In this document: one piece after another, positions 45,801 through 58,245 of the stretch | Layout: each line of letters begins with the position of its first letter | Numbering within the stretch: the stretch's first letter is position 1 | Source: Diprion similis | Lineage: Eukaryota; Arthropoda; Insecta; Hymenoptera; Diprionidae | Length of the DNA: 64,000 nucleotides | Direction of reading: 5' to 3' | NCBI RefSeq assembly: GCF_021155765.1 | Contig: NC_060114.1 | Coordinates: 14,331,501-14,395,500, forward strand | The notes under the pieces: generated by a model | Databases searched by the model: none | What the model was told of the DNA's origin: nothing | What the model saw: the letters and a program-made list of their open reading frames with translations, nothing else | Position numbers and translations under genes: made by a program

Positions 45801-48800
45801 TTTCTCTTCGGTATGACCTGGAATATTTGGTGGAAAATAAAAATGCCGAATGATATGTCGTCGTTACAGTCTACCGGAAAATGAGGAAATAATATGCAAT
45901 AGTTTGTAGATAGAAGGCAGCCTGTACATCATTGGAGTATCCAGACAGGAGAAATAGAATTTGTCCTGTGTTCTCTGGGGCTTTGAATACTGAACTCCAT
46001 TGCAATTTTCTTGTTTAAAAGACTCACAACTAGTTGATGGAAGTTGAGGAAGTAATTTAAATGAAAATTTTCATCTCTTACGTTCAATGACCTATTAATT
46101 TTCTTATAATTGTGTGATACGTGAAACAGTAGACTAGTGATTCCCTGATCTAAAGACGTGTTTCTACTTCTAAAATAACAACTGAATACATTTCTATACA
46201 CAGGGCGGTCTGGATTAAACGAACAGAGATTGCAAAAGCAAACATTACTCGAGAATGTAAACTGTATCAAACATTTACTTACTGGTATGGGATTGGTGGG
46301 AACGGTACAAACTGAGGTGTTGGTCCTGAAATCCTTTCGCAGTTAGTCGGTTGTTTTTTCTTATTTTCAGAACCAGTTTCTGTGTTTTCAGGATCAGTAA
46401 TTTCCTGAGAAATTTTATTGGCAGATTCTGGCATCTGCTGTTGCGATGTTGATAACGACGAAGAAGCCGGTTTGTCAGGCTTATTCTTTGAATGGTAAGT
46501 ATCCTCGGCAAGTTTGCACGTGTCTTTGAAACAATCGGCGAAATGCTTGGGCTTCAGTTTCGCCTTCTTGGCCGCATTCGTACTGGCGTGTGACCATTTT
46601 GACAATGGTTCAATTGAAATGGCGTAGTAGCCATGAAGCCCGAAATTAGGAATCTCCTGAACAGCCACAAACTGACAAAGATCACCTCCGACGGATGTGA
46701 ATACCGGAGGATAAGCTAGCGCTGCTGCTTTTCTCGGCTTGACTAAAGACAGCATTTCCGTAGCCTGACGACGTTAACAATAAAATGTACATACTGATTT
46801 CAACTTGAAAATTTTTCCTTTTTTCATCTGGCATTTTTTGAATGGATGTTGCAAATTTTTTTTACCAAAAATTCAGAGCCTAATGTACTCAGCGAAGTAG
46901 CTCGATATTCGTCACAAATTATCGCATTTAACTACAATTGACCTGGGGACCTTGTAATTTGGAGGAAAAGCCTGCAGCGGTCCATCCGGTGGAGCTTTTT
47001 CAAATATTCCAGCGAGTTTGTTGCGCTGCATGACGAAGAGGAGAAGCTTAAGGTACTCGGTCCGCATGTTGGCTTCTGGTCCATCAGATTCCATATCGCG
47101 AAGTTTTTTCACCCATAGTGCGGCGATGGTTCGATCTAATATCGTACAGAACCAACGCCAGTTGTAATTTCAAGTTATCGCCCATCGAATTGTCGAATGA
47201 TCCCGGAGAGGGAATTGTATAGATGTATTTTCAAAATATATTACTTTACAGAACTCAGGTGGCAATTGTATTTTACCTTTTGCATCTGGCAGGTTAAGTA
47301 CCAAAGGTTTGGCGAATTTTAAATAAAAATTAAAGTCGTCCATGTCTCCAATCATTGCTGTGTAGTGCAACGGCCATCTGCTACGCTCAATTTAAAAGAG
47401 GATACCTCTACACACGATACTTTACTTTCGAAAAACAGTTCCCATGAAATATTGTATGGTTATAAACCGCAAAAATTAATGAAACAGACGGGTGAAAAAT
47501 TAACAATAGAAAACAGCTTTGATATTCTACGTTGTTCACTCATGATCGTGCAGTCAGAAGTTTTATACGCGCATAATATTTAGTCAAAATAGGTCAGAAT
47601 TCAAAATATTCTGCTCGAGGTTAGATTTTGGTTTTGAGGCGTTTCCGACCCTTAGGAACTCAAATCTGAAGTCGTTTTTGAGCTGAATAGCCGGTGTTTC
47701 GAAAAATCAGTAAGATTTGCCGACTTTTGCATTTTCCTCAAGAACTACTGGCGATTGATGAAAAATGACTTAACTATCGTGTGGAGCGGGAAATTCTACA
47801 TCAAATTATGTCTTCACATGTCGGAAACGGAGTCGGATTAACAAATTAAGAAAAAAAAAATTCTACTTATCGACGGTATTTGGGAAATTTTGGTGGAATA
47901 ATTTCGTTTTTCTTAATTAATTGATCCGACTCCGTTTCCAACACATGAAGACATAATTTGATGTAGAATTTCCCGCTCTACATGATGGTCAAGTCATTTT
48001 TTATCAATCGTCAGTAGTTTTTGAGTAAAATGCAAAAAACGTCAGATTTTGTTGTCTTCTCAAAACCCCGACTATGCAGCTCAAAAATGACTTCAGAGTT
48101 GAGTTCCTGAGGTTTGATAACCCCTACAAACCAAAATGCAGCCACAAGCCGAATATTTTGAATCCAGACCTACTTTGACTGGACTAATTTGTCAAACGCG
48201 TTTTTCATGTTTTTATAATTATTTATTCTTACTAAGCGAATACTGAGATGCTTACAATTTGCCATATACGTAGAATTTTTGATTCGAATGCTTTGTCACA
48301 TTCCTACCGAGTGCAAGACTGCACTAAAGTGTATGAGTCTTCTTTTCTTCTCGGCTCTAATACCGAATTATTACATTAACGAACACCATTCGACACTATG
48401 AAAAATATCTGACTCGCTATTGGTATTCTCCATGCTCCTTGAAATCGCTATGTCAAATGATGACGGCCTACGAAGAGACATAATATTAATTTGAATGTTA
48501 CGCGTATCCCTAAAACAAGGCTTTATACCTGCACTTTCAAGTACTTGAGTGTTTTTTTTTTTGTTTCATTTTTAGTACCGATGCACGCGGATAGTCGATC
48601 CTAATAGAGAAGCTATATTTTACCTTTGCCAAATGAAGAGCAAATTTTTGGAGAGGATGTAACTGACTCCAATAGACGTTCTTTCGACAGCTTTTGAAAA
48701 GCTGACGACTCCACGAGAGCTTCCAAAATGATAGTTGCATCAGAAACGTCCGAGAAAGCATCGTTTGGTTCGTACATATGATAAATGACTTTGCCAAGTT

Positions 48801-50770
48801 TCACCAAATCCGCATTATCCTCGTTGCTGTCTGATTGTGAGTCTCCGTAGCCTGGTCCGCAACAATTACAACAAATGTTTTTGAGAGTACGCGTAAAACA
48901 CAGTGAGACTAACTTTTTGTTTAATTGGTTGAAGAACTCGCAATCCTGCTTCCGAAGATTTATTTCGACATTGTTTTTAAATCGTTTAAAAAAATTTACA
49001 ACAGTTTGAAAAAGTTGGCAAGTCGAAAACTTTTCAAACAGGTACTAGTCGTTTTCGTTAAATTTAAAGAGAGCTCAATACCAAAAGAATCGTACGCTCT
49101 GCAAAAGGGTACAATTTCCTTGGCATTGCGAAATAATTTCAAATAATTCCTTATAGAATTTTATTCGCATCCAAGCATTTCCTCAAGCTCGCCACTTTCA
49201 TATAATCTCTTGACGTCATCGCCACCGCCGATAAACACGCCATTGACAAAAACCCTCGGGACCGATGTTCCCCCGGTTATGGTTCCCATGATTTTTTGAA
49301 TATCTTCACCGTCGGCTCGCTGGTCCAACTCCAAAACGGTGTACGGTTGATCGAGGCCATCAAAAATATTTTTTGCAGTCACGCAGTACGGGCAGTAACT
49401 CTTGGAGAAGATTATCACCTGTGTATTGTAGATCAACTTCTCCACCATCGACCTCAATCCTATGTTGCAAGTGTCAGACAGTTTGCTTTTGGGTTTTTGT
49501 GTTGCGTTCAAAGCACCTTTCACAGTCATTTCTAATTCTCGTTCTCGAGATGAGCTTACAAACTAACAACTTAATTACTTGAATCACAATGTTTATCCTG
49601 TAAATGGTTTTCACACATATCACAATAAACGGTAGAGTTTTCATTGGAAAATTCTGCAGCAGAGTCTACTAAATTGAATCAGATTATGGATTTAAATTCG
49701 ATAGATTTTGAAGTTATTTTCTGGGAGGCTCCAAATCTCTAAAATTCCAGTTTTGACTTATAGGAATTTTGAAAGAAAAATATTCACTCTCATAATAACT
49801 ATGATCAATCAATTTAAGTCTTTCATGCTAGAGTGACAATAAATATTTTTTAATGTACCTCCGTATCGTGTTCCTTGTGGGGCTTGTGGAGCTTGTCTCG
49901 ATGGTGTCATTTGCTGCGAATAATAATCAGAGTAATAATTCTGGTCGTCAAATGATTCATTAATATCTTTTGTTTCATGATCGTCACATCCCGTAAAATC
50001 ATGAAACTCATCGTCTGAGGAAGAGGAAAAAGTTCGAAACAGTTCCGAGTGTTTTCAAAGATGTTACCAGAGAAGAACGTTGTTTGCCCTGGTAATATTT
50101 ATGGTGATTTTTTGGACAAACCATCGCTCCAAGAAGTCGACGACTTGGTTCTATCAAGAGCCGCCTGAATGAATCTCGGAGAATAACTTCCACAAGGAAG
50201 TTCGTAATCCGTGGGTGTCAAATTCCTCATAACTCTTGTATCATATGCTGCAAGTGAATAATGCAAAGTTAGCCTAGTTATTTTGAGTAACCAGAGATTG
50301 ATTAGAATACCAATATCAACGTGAAGTAGACGTAAAGGAGTACAGCTAGTTGATTTGAGAGACAAGACGTAAGCATACCATTTCGATCCAGATAGCAATA
50401 ATCATTTTTCAATTTCAAACACGAGTGTTGACCTCCAGCTACTGATTTCCCGCTAGAATGGGGGGTGAAGTATTGTTGTTCATAGTTGCCTTGCCTGGGA
50501 AATCATTTTGATAGTGATCATTTCGTACTAATTAATAAAACGCAATTTTTAACAAAAATTAAGGAAAACAGACCCTCTGCAATCTCGTTCATCCAAGTCA
50601 TAGTTTTCATATTCGGATTCGTCTAGAGGCGGTGAGAGGTAGGATTTATTTGCGTGATCAAGAAAATCATTGTAATTTAAAGCAATATATTTGTCATTGT
50701 TGTCGAATTCATCCTCTTCGACGTAGTCATCGCAACCTGAATACGAATAACCGTTATTTCTTGCGTGCAT
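42851..50770 (-). CDS. DUF4485-domain protein, complete, 21 exons, 951 aa
   Basis: Exons in transcript order: 50574-50770, 50379-50494, 50122-50247, 49859-50014, 48624-48851, 48375-48528, 47277-47380, 46951-47135, 46283-46764, 45732-45817, 45445-45598, 45227-45258, 45007-45129, 44816-44890, 44691-44762, 44349-44517, 44220-44269, 43561-43632, 43210-43321, 43099-43130, 42851-42981. All phases agree (2856 nt). Residues about 338-422 match the DUF4485 domain: MDDFNFYLKFAKPLVLNLPD, then WVKKLRDMESDGPEA, EYLKLLLFVMQRNKL and PPDGPLQAFPP. The first 200 residues are acidic and Tyr/Asn-rich; the C-terminal half has Cys pairs (SPYTCCPKKE, GSCCNS) and Arg/Ser-rich parts. Molecular function is unknown. 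The exon 6-7 junction and the exon 19 acceptor are the least certain. Intron 4 contains the glutaredoxin gene, intron 6 a foldback. Confidence 0.8.
47582..48180. mobile_element. Foldback (hairpin) element in intron 6 of the DUF4485 gene
   Basis: The left arm starts AGTCAAAATAGGTC and the right arm ends GACCTACTTTGACT. Long inner matches include gaaattctacatcaaattat (about 47792) against its complement ataatttgatgtagaatttc (about 47953), and ggaaacggagtcggat against atccgactccgtttcc. The arms are about 280 bp with a loop of some 40 bp. There is no open frame of note. A target-site duplication is not evident, so the superfamily is left open. Confidence 0.8.
49161..49529 (-). CDS. Glutaredoxin, dithiol CPYC type, 122 aa, single exon
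   Basis: One uninterrupted frame gives a complete glutaredoxin. Active site CPYC is at residues 46-49 (SKSYCPYCVTAKNIF), followed by TSVPRVFVNGVFIGGGDD, which contains the cis-Pro and GG glutathione-binding motifs. The first 27 residues are an extension beyond the usual start; a second Met at residue 28 (SMVEKLIYN) would give the classic cytosolic length, so the extension may be a targeting or alternative N-terminus. The enzyme reduces protein-glutathione mixed disulfides using GSH. The gene lies wholly within intron 4 (48852-49858) of the DUF4485 gene, on the same strand. An AATAAA overlaps the stop codon. Being intronless, it could be a retrocopy, but the frame is intact. Confidence 0.93.
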   Translation of the reverse strand: MTVKGALNATQKPKSKLSDTCNIGLRSMVEKLIYNTQVIIFSKSYCPYCVTAKNIFDGLDQPYTVLELDQRADGEDIQKIMGTITGGTSVPRVFVNGVFIGGGDDVKRLYESGELEEMLGCE

Positions 50771-52390
50771 TTTCGGACAAAGAGGATTTAATGGACTTTC
50801 AAAAATTCATTTAATATTTTAAGATATTATGACTTTTGACATTGTCAAACAAGGGCCACGAGAGCAGCCTCTGAAGTTGTTTTCACGAAAAACAAAAGTA
50901 CGCGCGAATTCGTTGCAATAATATTTTGCTCGTATTTTCTGTTCTATGACTTGAAATATGCCATCAAATAAACAATCAAACAAGGCTTTGCAATAATCAT
51001 GATGATACTGATCAGACCATGAATAAATGCAGAGATTAATAAGAGTAGAAACTACGACAGTCTGTAAATACATATTTCACGTATCTAGTGACATAAGGTC
51101 GTAACTGCCAAAAATGCGGTTTTTTAAGTGGCAAAATGGTATATATACATATTTTTTTTTTTTGACTATTCGCTGTGAAATGTTCTAGAAACCATTGGAT
51201 CTCACAAATAAGATGAAGTCTGCGAAATTTTAGAAATCTTACAAAAAAATTCTCGAAGATAAAACGGAAGGACGTAACATCCAATTTAAAAAAAAAAAAG
51301 GATTTATGTATATAAATGATCGAATATGTAATGGAGTTCAGAGTAAAATGAGTGTAAATATTCTACAATAAAGCCATTTCTTTTACGAATCACAAATCGA
51401 CATAGTATTGTTACTTATACATACATGAGTTGGAAAAAAATTATATCACAAGCTACAAAATTTACTACGAAATTGACTTGTGCCTAAGCAAAGTTTCGTG
51501 CATTAGAATTATGAGATTCACGCATGTGTTGACGTAATAATTATTTAAAGTCAGCACAACTCATTCGCATACGTTACTTAATGCGAAAGAAAAACACTTC
51601 ACATGACCTTGAACGCTAAGAACGTTGTCATTAAACAACTACAACTGTTCATACATAGACAATTTATAATATTAGAATTGAATGAGAGCTGAGATTGGAA
51701 CAATATATAATCTTGGCGAAGTGAAGCGTACGAATTTACGTTATTGCTATAGATATAATATGCTTAAATGGTGGAAATCAGGCAAAAGTGAAAGAAAAGT
51801 TTATAAATTTTATGGAAATGGTATCAGGAAAAAACAAACGTAAAACCGACAGTTACATTGATTAAAAATCAGAGTAACTTTCAGACAGCGAGAAATTTCC
51901 GTATTTGAGTGGGAAATTCGAAATTCGAACGTTTTCGGATTTCGGCGGGAAGTTTGAAATTCAAAAGTTATCGGATTTCGGCGGGAAGTTCGAAATCCGA
52001 AAATTTCCCGCTGTCCCAAAGTTCCAGGCCCAGTCCAAAGTTAATCCTGTTTACGGTATCTTTTCGTTTATATTCCCATGTGGCGAGCTCCACCAAGAGA
52101 GATAAAGATACGCGGGGCGTAAATGCGGGCTCGGGCTGTTGGTACATCCGCTCCTGAGAATACAGTCAGAATGTGCTACGGAAGTATAGACACCAGCATC
52201 AGTGGGAAGGGGAAACCTGTTGCACTCCCCCGCGGCCGAACTTGGACTCATCTCGTTTAAATCTCCGACGGTTGGGTTCAGTAAACGCTGAACGTGAAGC
52301 GAACTGCGTGCGAGGTGAGAGTGAGAGCGAGTGAGAGTGGCGTCGTTGTGTTTGTTTTATTGATATTTGGCGTACGATAACATAAGAAAG
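50771..52390. promoter_or_regulatory. Intergenic region between divergent DUF4485 and Myb/SANT-like genes
   Basis: About 1.6 kb separates two divergently transcribed genes and must hold both promoters. Most of it is AT-rich with T or A runs (for example near 51151 and 51287). From about 52080 to 52350 it becomes GC-richer and includes a GA-rich tract (gtgagagtgagagcgagtg near 52315) just before the plus-strand gene, which resembles GAGA-type promoter sequence. The promoter assignment is inference. No additional coding exon is supported. Confidence 0.4.
51905..52010 (+). repeat. 36-bp tandem repeat, about 2.5 copies
   Basis: The unit begins TCGGATTTCGGCGGGAAGTT at 51935 and again at 51971, with a partial, diverged copy before it. 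The period of 36 bp keeps a frame open across the repeat, but there is no other coding sign. Confidence 0.75.
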
Positions 52391-55300
52391 ATGAGTGATT
52401 CGGGCGAGAATTTAAAGTACAAATGGACACCTGACAGCACGACGTTGTTGGTGTCGGTTTGGACGGATAAGCAGGTGCAAAAGCAGCTCGAATACGCGAC
52501 GAAGCCGCAACTGATTTGGGAGAGCGTCGCTCGTTACATGCAGAAGAAAGGCTACAACGTCTCAGGCAAACAATGCCGATCGAGAATGAAACAGGTACTC
52601 GTTTGCTATCGAGAAGCCAAGAAAACTGGGACTCGCGCTGGCGTTGAACAATATTACGAATCCATTGATAGAGTCCTGAAGGATAAACGACTGCTTCAAT
52701 CGAATATCAACGGAGTTGATACCGTTGGTAAGCCTCGCCACGCTGCTCTGCACTGTTAACTGTTTATCGTTATCCAACGTATATTCCCACGCCCACTCAT
52801 TCCCGATGAAAGTTTAAACTTCGAAAGGGCCGTTGCGCAAGTGTTTTCTTGCTGTTATTCACTTACTCACGAACTCCGACCCTTCTTTATTTCCTTGCAC
52901 AATCCTAGAAACGCTTTGTAATTTTTCATCGACTTGTTGCATGCTTACAATTAGAAGAACGAATGTTCGGAAAGTATAAAAAAAGTAGAAGTAATTCCGA
53001 GGATTTTTACGAGGCTGAAGTTAGTAACGTTATTGTTAAGATGCATGTTATGGAAGAATTGTTATTTCGCACCTTTGGGAATGTCTGAAATTTAGGAAAC
53101 CATGATAAATGAAATGTACTCATATTTTGCAAAGCAAACCCTTTGAGAGTCATTTTAAAATTGTACAAAAATAATTTTTTTACCTGATATTTTGTTATGT
53201 TAACGTTATTAACTTCAGCCTCATGTATTTTTACGTTATATTGGGTGGATATACAACTGAATAATTTTTTTCACTTCAGATGTAGGAGTTAATATAAAAT
53301 CACCGCCCAAGGATGTCAAGACGAATAAGAATCTGCAGATGCGTTATCAGTATCGCGATCCTGTCGAAACTCTACTTCGTACAGAGGCTCTTTCTCCAGC
53401 GTGGGAACTTGCACGTACGTAGATTCTCGAGTTTAATAATTAATCCCGATACTGCTTCATTTTGGCAAAACAGTATCTGAAAATTATAATGGAATAGCGT
53501 ATTTTTGAAAACAGCGATATTTGAACAAACATGGGATAGTGAAGAATCTACCACATGTATATTTTCTTTCATTAAGATAATCCTTAATCGAAACTTTATT
53601 TCGTTATTCATGCATAAAACATTTTTGGTTTTCGAATGATTGACAGATGATGAGGAATACCCGGATTCGCCAGAATCAAATGAAACGGTTTTAGCACAGC
53701 CGTATCGTACTTTTTCACCAGTTAGAGACGCAGCAACGAATACTGTTCAACAGTTGGCACCAAACATGAAGAAATCACTGCGGCAAAATTCTGTTCCGGT
53801 TAAAGAAATGCCAATACAACAAACGTTTCGTCAAACTTCATTGCCGAATAATTGCTACAGCGAAATACCCTTTCAAAATACAGTTCAAAACGTGCAAAAT
53901 CATATAATCCAAGAAAATATGCAACAAAATCAAGCCTTGCTTCAACAAAACTTACTGCAGGCAGCTCACAATCATATGATGCATCAGAATATGCTGCACA
54001 ATAATCCTGCACTGCAGCAAAACTTGTTACATAACACAAATCCAATTTTACAAAGTCAAATGCCACCGAATCCGATAAGAATACCAACTGAAGTACAGCC
54101 GAATATTATTTTGAACCAAAATCGTATCCCTCAAAATATTCAACGTATGCAAAATCAGTTCCAGCAAAGCTCAGCAGCTATGAATAAGCAGGCTATGCCA
54201 CAGGAACCAAGAAAGGCTTCGTTCAGACAAAACTTAGCGGCTACATATAAACAATATCAGGATGCAATTCCGACACAAAATTTCAATCCAAATGTTAATC
54301 AAACAGCTGGCCAATTGTCTCCGGACATTTTTGGCGATATTGGGCCAAATTTGAATGATGCGTTCTGTGAGACTCCTAAACATGAAAAGTCACAAAATTT
54401 AAACGAAACCTTCAATCAGCCGCTACCGACGTACAATCCTCTTTTTCTGCCAAGTCTTGACGCCACATCCTTAACAACAAATGCTACTTTCAATGACGAC
54501 ACATTATCCATAGAGTTCTTGCAGGAATCACCATCACCTTCGGAAAAAGGTCTCAGTAAATCGAAAGACTCTGGTGTGAACACTGAATCAGCACCCGATG
54601 CACCATTTAGGAAAAAAAAAGCTCAGAAGCTGGAACAACTTATGATGAGTGCACTGAGTTCGCAGAACGAAGTCGTTAATAAGGTGAATATACCGAAGTC
54701 ATCTGTACTTTAGCCTAATAATACTGGTTATTCGTAACATTTGACCAATTTCGACAGTTTGAATATTCTAAAACTTGGAACATTTCAATTATGCTAATTA
54801 CATGTGACTTGTGTTTCCAGATTCTGGCAGCGCAGAGCGATATGGTTACTCGTTTCTTGGACATAGACAGAGACCGTCAAAACAGATTAGAAAACCGGTT
54901 GGATCATCTGTTGAACGTAGTTCATGCCTCAGTTTTGAACAAAAGTCCGGAAAAGGACGCAGAAATACCTCCTCCGCTTCCAGAGCCGAGGATAAGTCGT
55001 CTAGCCCCGCCTCCTAAACCAGGAGTTGTTCCACCAAAACTGGATCTAGTTCCTCCAAAGCCATGTCGAGTGCCGTGTACATTACCTAATTCTAAAATAG
55101 AATTAGTCAATCAAAATCCTTTGTCAACTAGACCTGGGGTAGTAACTCCGATTACAAGTCCAAGTGCAAAGCCCGGAACTATATGGTCGAAACTTGGTCC
55201 AGTTTCTCAGTCTCCTTTTGTAAGGGCACAGATGCAGCTGGGATTTTACCCGATTATGAATACAGAAGTGAGAACGCAGTCTTCTGCCGAAAGACGTATT

Positions 55301-56668
55301 GCCAAAGAAGGCGGACTGTTTATGGATACCAAAACGCTTATTTCTGAGACTGTTACATTCCTTGATGCAGAAAGAAGGGTGGATGAGAAGGTAGAAAATG
55401 CAAGACGTCAAATTGAAACAGAGCAGGATCAGACAGTAAGGAAAAAATTATTCAACCGGAACGAAAATTACGCAGGATCGATTCTCAGTGCTGCATTTAT
55501 TGAAACTGAAAAGCAAGTCGAAGAAATGATCGAAAATGCAACGCTAGCGTTGTCAGCCGCTGTTAATAATTTGAATGTCGACCGAAAAGACAGAGCAGAA
55601 ATTCTGGTCACGGGACAAGGTGAAGGCTATGAATACTTGCAGCAATTGAATAGCAAGCGGCAGTACGAAAATGACCCTATCGATAGCTCGACTCCGGCAA
55701 AACCCGTACTTCAATCAAGGATAAACAATGCAAATCCAGGAAATGTGTATACCATGAGAAGGGAGCCAGAGCGACGAGTAAACTTTGATGATAATCATCA
55801 GGATAATACTAAGCAAACGATCCAACAGTTGGCTCAGCTTGTAATGAACAGCGCGCGCTGGCGCAATGCTGCAACTCAACATCAACAAGACAAAAACAAT
55901 GTTCCAAGCACTGGTTTTCGAAATATTGCATCCAATGTTGGACCAAACATGAATAAGAATCAAACGTCTACAAACGTGAATGCTCAGGGCGCAGGAAACA
56001 ACCCGAACGCCTATCTGCAATCTAGGTCTGGCACAATGAACAAGGACAATAAACCATCAATACCAAATCAAGAAAGGTATTCATACGGAGGTCAGCCTGC
56101 ACATGTCAGACAAGCGATGGACAACAACGTTAGACTGTCTTACAATGGGCCTGGAATGACAACTCGACCACAGATGGGTTTTACCACCGATCTGTTAGTC
56201 AGCGATGATAGCGATAACATTCCCATGAATCAGTACGGTGGTCAGATAGGATTTGTTGATAATCCTCTATTGAACTATAAGCAGCCGAAACGGTTCTTCA
56301 CAAATGTCGATAACGATGATTTTTTGCACGAAGAGCGGCAGCAGCAGCAACAACAACTTCGACACACCTACAACAAAAATTTTACGGATAATAGACGGAC
56401 CACTCAGAGCGGTCCTCCGTATATGACTAGCAATGGACATATGGTCATGGCTCAGACTGAAAACATGATTCGCCAATATGTTCACAGCAGGAAAGGTAAA
56501 GATGACAAGGATACAGACTCAGATAATGATGAGGTATTTCTTGACACCACAGCAAGCATGCCACCGTCGTCCTCTCGTCGGAGTTCGCTTACCTCTATGG
56601 GAACTGCGGTCTCAGGGATATCTTCAAAGTCTGGAAAAGCAGACGGAGCTAACTGTATAGTTAGCTAG
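52391..56668 (+). CDS. Myb/SANT-like (trihelix) DNA-binding protein with C-terminal CaaX-type end, 1118 aa
   Basis: Exons: 52391-52727, 53280-53414, 53647-54683, 54821-56668 (3357 nt, in phase). The ATG at 52391 (MSDSGENLKYKW) is the first ATG. Residues about 8-105 form a Myb_DNA-bind_4-type domain: KWTPDSTTLLVSVW, LIWESVARYMQKKGYNVSGK, QCRSRMKQVLVCYREAKK. Residues about 230-390 are Gln/Asn-rich. A helical segment at about 504-540 (MVTRFLDIDRDRQNRLENRL) is the coiled-coil tail often seen in this class, and a proline-rich stretch follows. The last four residues are Cys-Ile-Val-Ser before TAG, a canonical CaaX pattern. It is probably a nuclear transcription regulator; the target genes are unknown. 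The long low-complexity C-terminal half has no family I recognise. Confidence 0.85.
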
Positions 56669-57874
56669 ATATATCTATAACTTTGATCATTGTTTTCTTT
56701 TTAATTTTTTAATCAAGTTTTCCTTGATTTTAACCTAGGCTTAACGGTTCTTTGTTTTTATAGACATGATAAATTTTTTTTAATCGACATATAGTGTTAG
56801 TTTAAGAAGATTATTCATCAATTATTATACGTAATACGAAACCTGAAATACGGTCACTGTTAATTTTTGCATTCAGCTATTGAGGCTAGTAGAATTGTAA
56901 CATGTTTATTTACTCGTTTTTTTGGTAATCAAATGCAAGGATTGAATCGAAGACTCAATACTAGTACCTGCAACACGAATTTCACGTAAACATTAAATAT
57001 AGTACAATAAGAAAAAATATTTTTGTTACATTGTAAAAATCTAAGCAATACTTATTGCTGTTTTGTACAATCAGACTTTGCCACATAGTTTACCTAATGT
57101 TTAATTTTGAGAATTTTCATCTAAATTTTGGAGGGCTGAAACACATATGCCCAATTAAATATCGAAATCATTAAATATCATATTATGTGCCTTATGTGGT
57201 TATTTAATTTTTGAAGTGATTATTCAATATTCCTCTGTATCGCAGCATCTAGTAACACGTGTACTACAGATTTTGATCACAATATGAAGAAGAATATTTG
57301 TTGATTCTTTCGTGAAGATTGTCACATGATTCAGTGATCGAACGCTATTGTCTCGTGGTTTTCAATTTTCATCAAACCGAAACAATCTCAAGCGACTTTA
57401 GCGATTACAGGTAAAAATTATCCGATCTTGAATTACAATTAAAAAAAAAAAATAAATAATAAATGAAATAAAATAAAAATAAGACGAATTATATAGATGT
57501 CTTAGAGTAGTAAAATATAATAATGAAGCTTCCATGTCTCGATTGATCATGAGTAGTGCAATACTTCATTGAATCAGAGATGCATTTCTTATTACATTAA
57601 AATATATTATTATTTTACCAACATTGTTAATTACATTTAAATTTTTATTGAAATAAAATATATCGGAATTATATCTATTGCAAAAAGGCTTTTATTTGTC
57701 CATTACCTTGTCCTAAAAGAATAGATACTGATAGATGTATGGTAAAAAGGTATTTTTACACAAAAAGGTTGATAAGTAATCTCAATATAGACAACATCCG
57801 TTGATTATGGCTCAAGTTATTTATGCAATGTGAAGATATTTGCCGTCCAGAATAAGAATTAAACATTTGTCGAA
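56669..57874 (+). other. 3' UTR of the Myb/SANT-like gene and convergent spacer
   Basis: AT-rich and without supported coding sequence. Several AATAAA-type hexamers occur (around 57440-57480 and 57652), any of which could end the plus-strand transcript. The serpin gene approaches from the other side. Confidence 0.5.
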
Positions 57875-58031
57875 TTAGTTATCGGAAATGCTACTATTTG
57901 CATCATCTGATGCCTCCATCATTTTTTCAGCTAAATTTTTAGCAAATTCATATCTCAATGCCTTTGGAAGAACATTGGCAAAAAGAATTGTATAAGCCGA
58001 TAAAGAATGATTTCGAAATATCCATTCAAAC
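57875..58031 (-). other. Possible extra exon downstream of the serpin stop codon
   Basis: After the serpin stop (58246) there is a strong donor (GTTAG|gtgagt, about 58157) and a good acceptor (tttgtttaacag before 58031). The exon that follows has a 52-codon open frame (FEWIFRNHSLSAYTILFANV... ending DDANSSISDN) that looks protein-like but matches no family I know. It could be a spliced 3' UTR of the serpin, or the last exon of an overlapping gene read in another frame. See findings. Confidence 0.3.
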
Positions 58032-58245
58032 CTGTTAAACAAATAATTATATGTAGATAGTTAAACTCGTTGACTGGCAATCGGTAAAATGATAATTCAT
58101 ATTTTTTCACGGACTAATATTCATTTATAAGTAAGAAGAAACAGGTAATGAAAACTCACCTAACTCATACAAGCTCTGGTATAATTCTGTAACAGATTTA
58201 ATCTTCAGTGCCATTTTGCAATTAATGGTCATGATTAAATTACAC

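Noticed and set aside
51036-51284. Minus-strand frames upstream of the DUF4485 start as further coding exons
   Set aside because: In-frame stops separate them from the ATG at 50770, and no splice junction joins them; composition is like the AT-rich surroundings.
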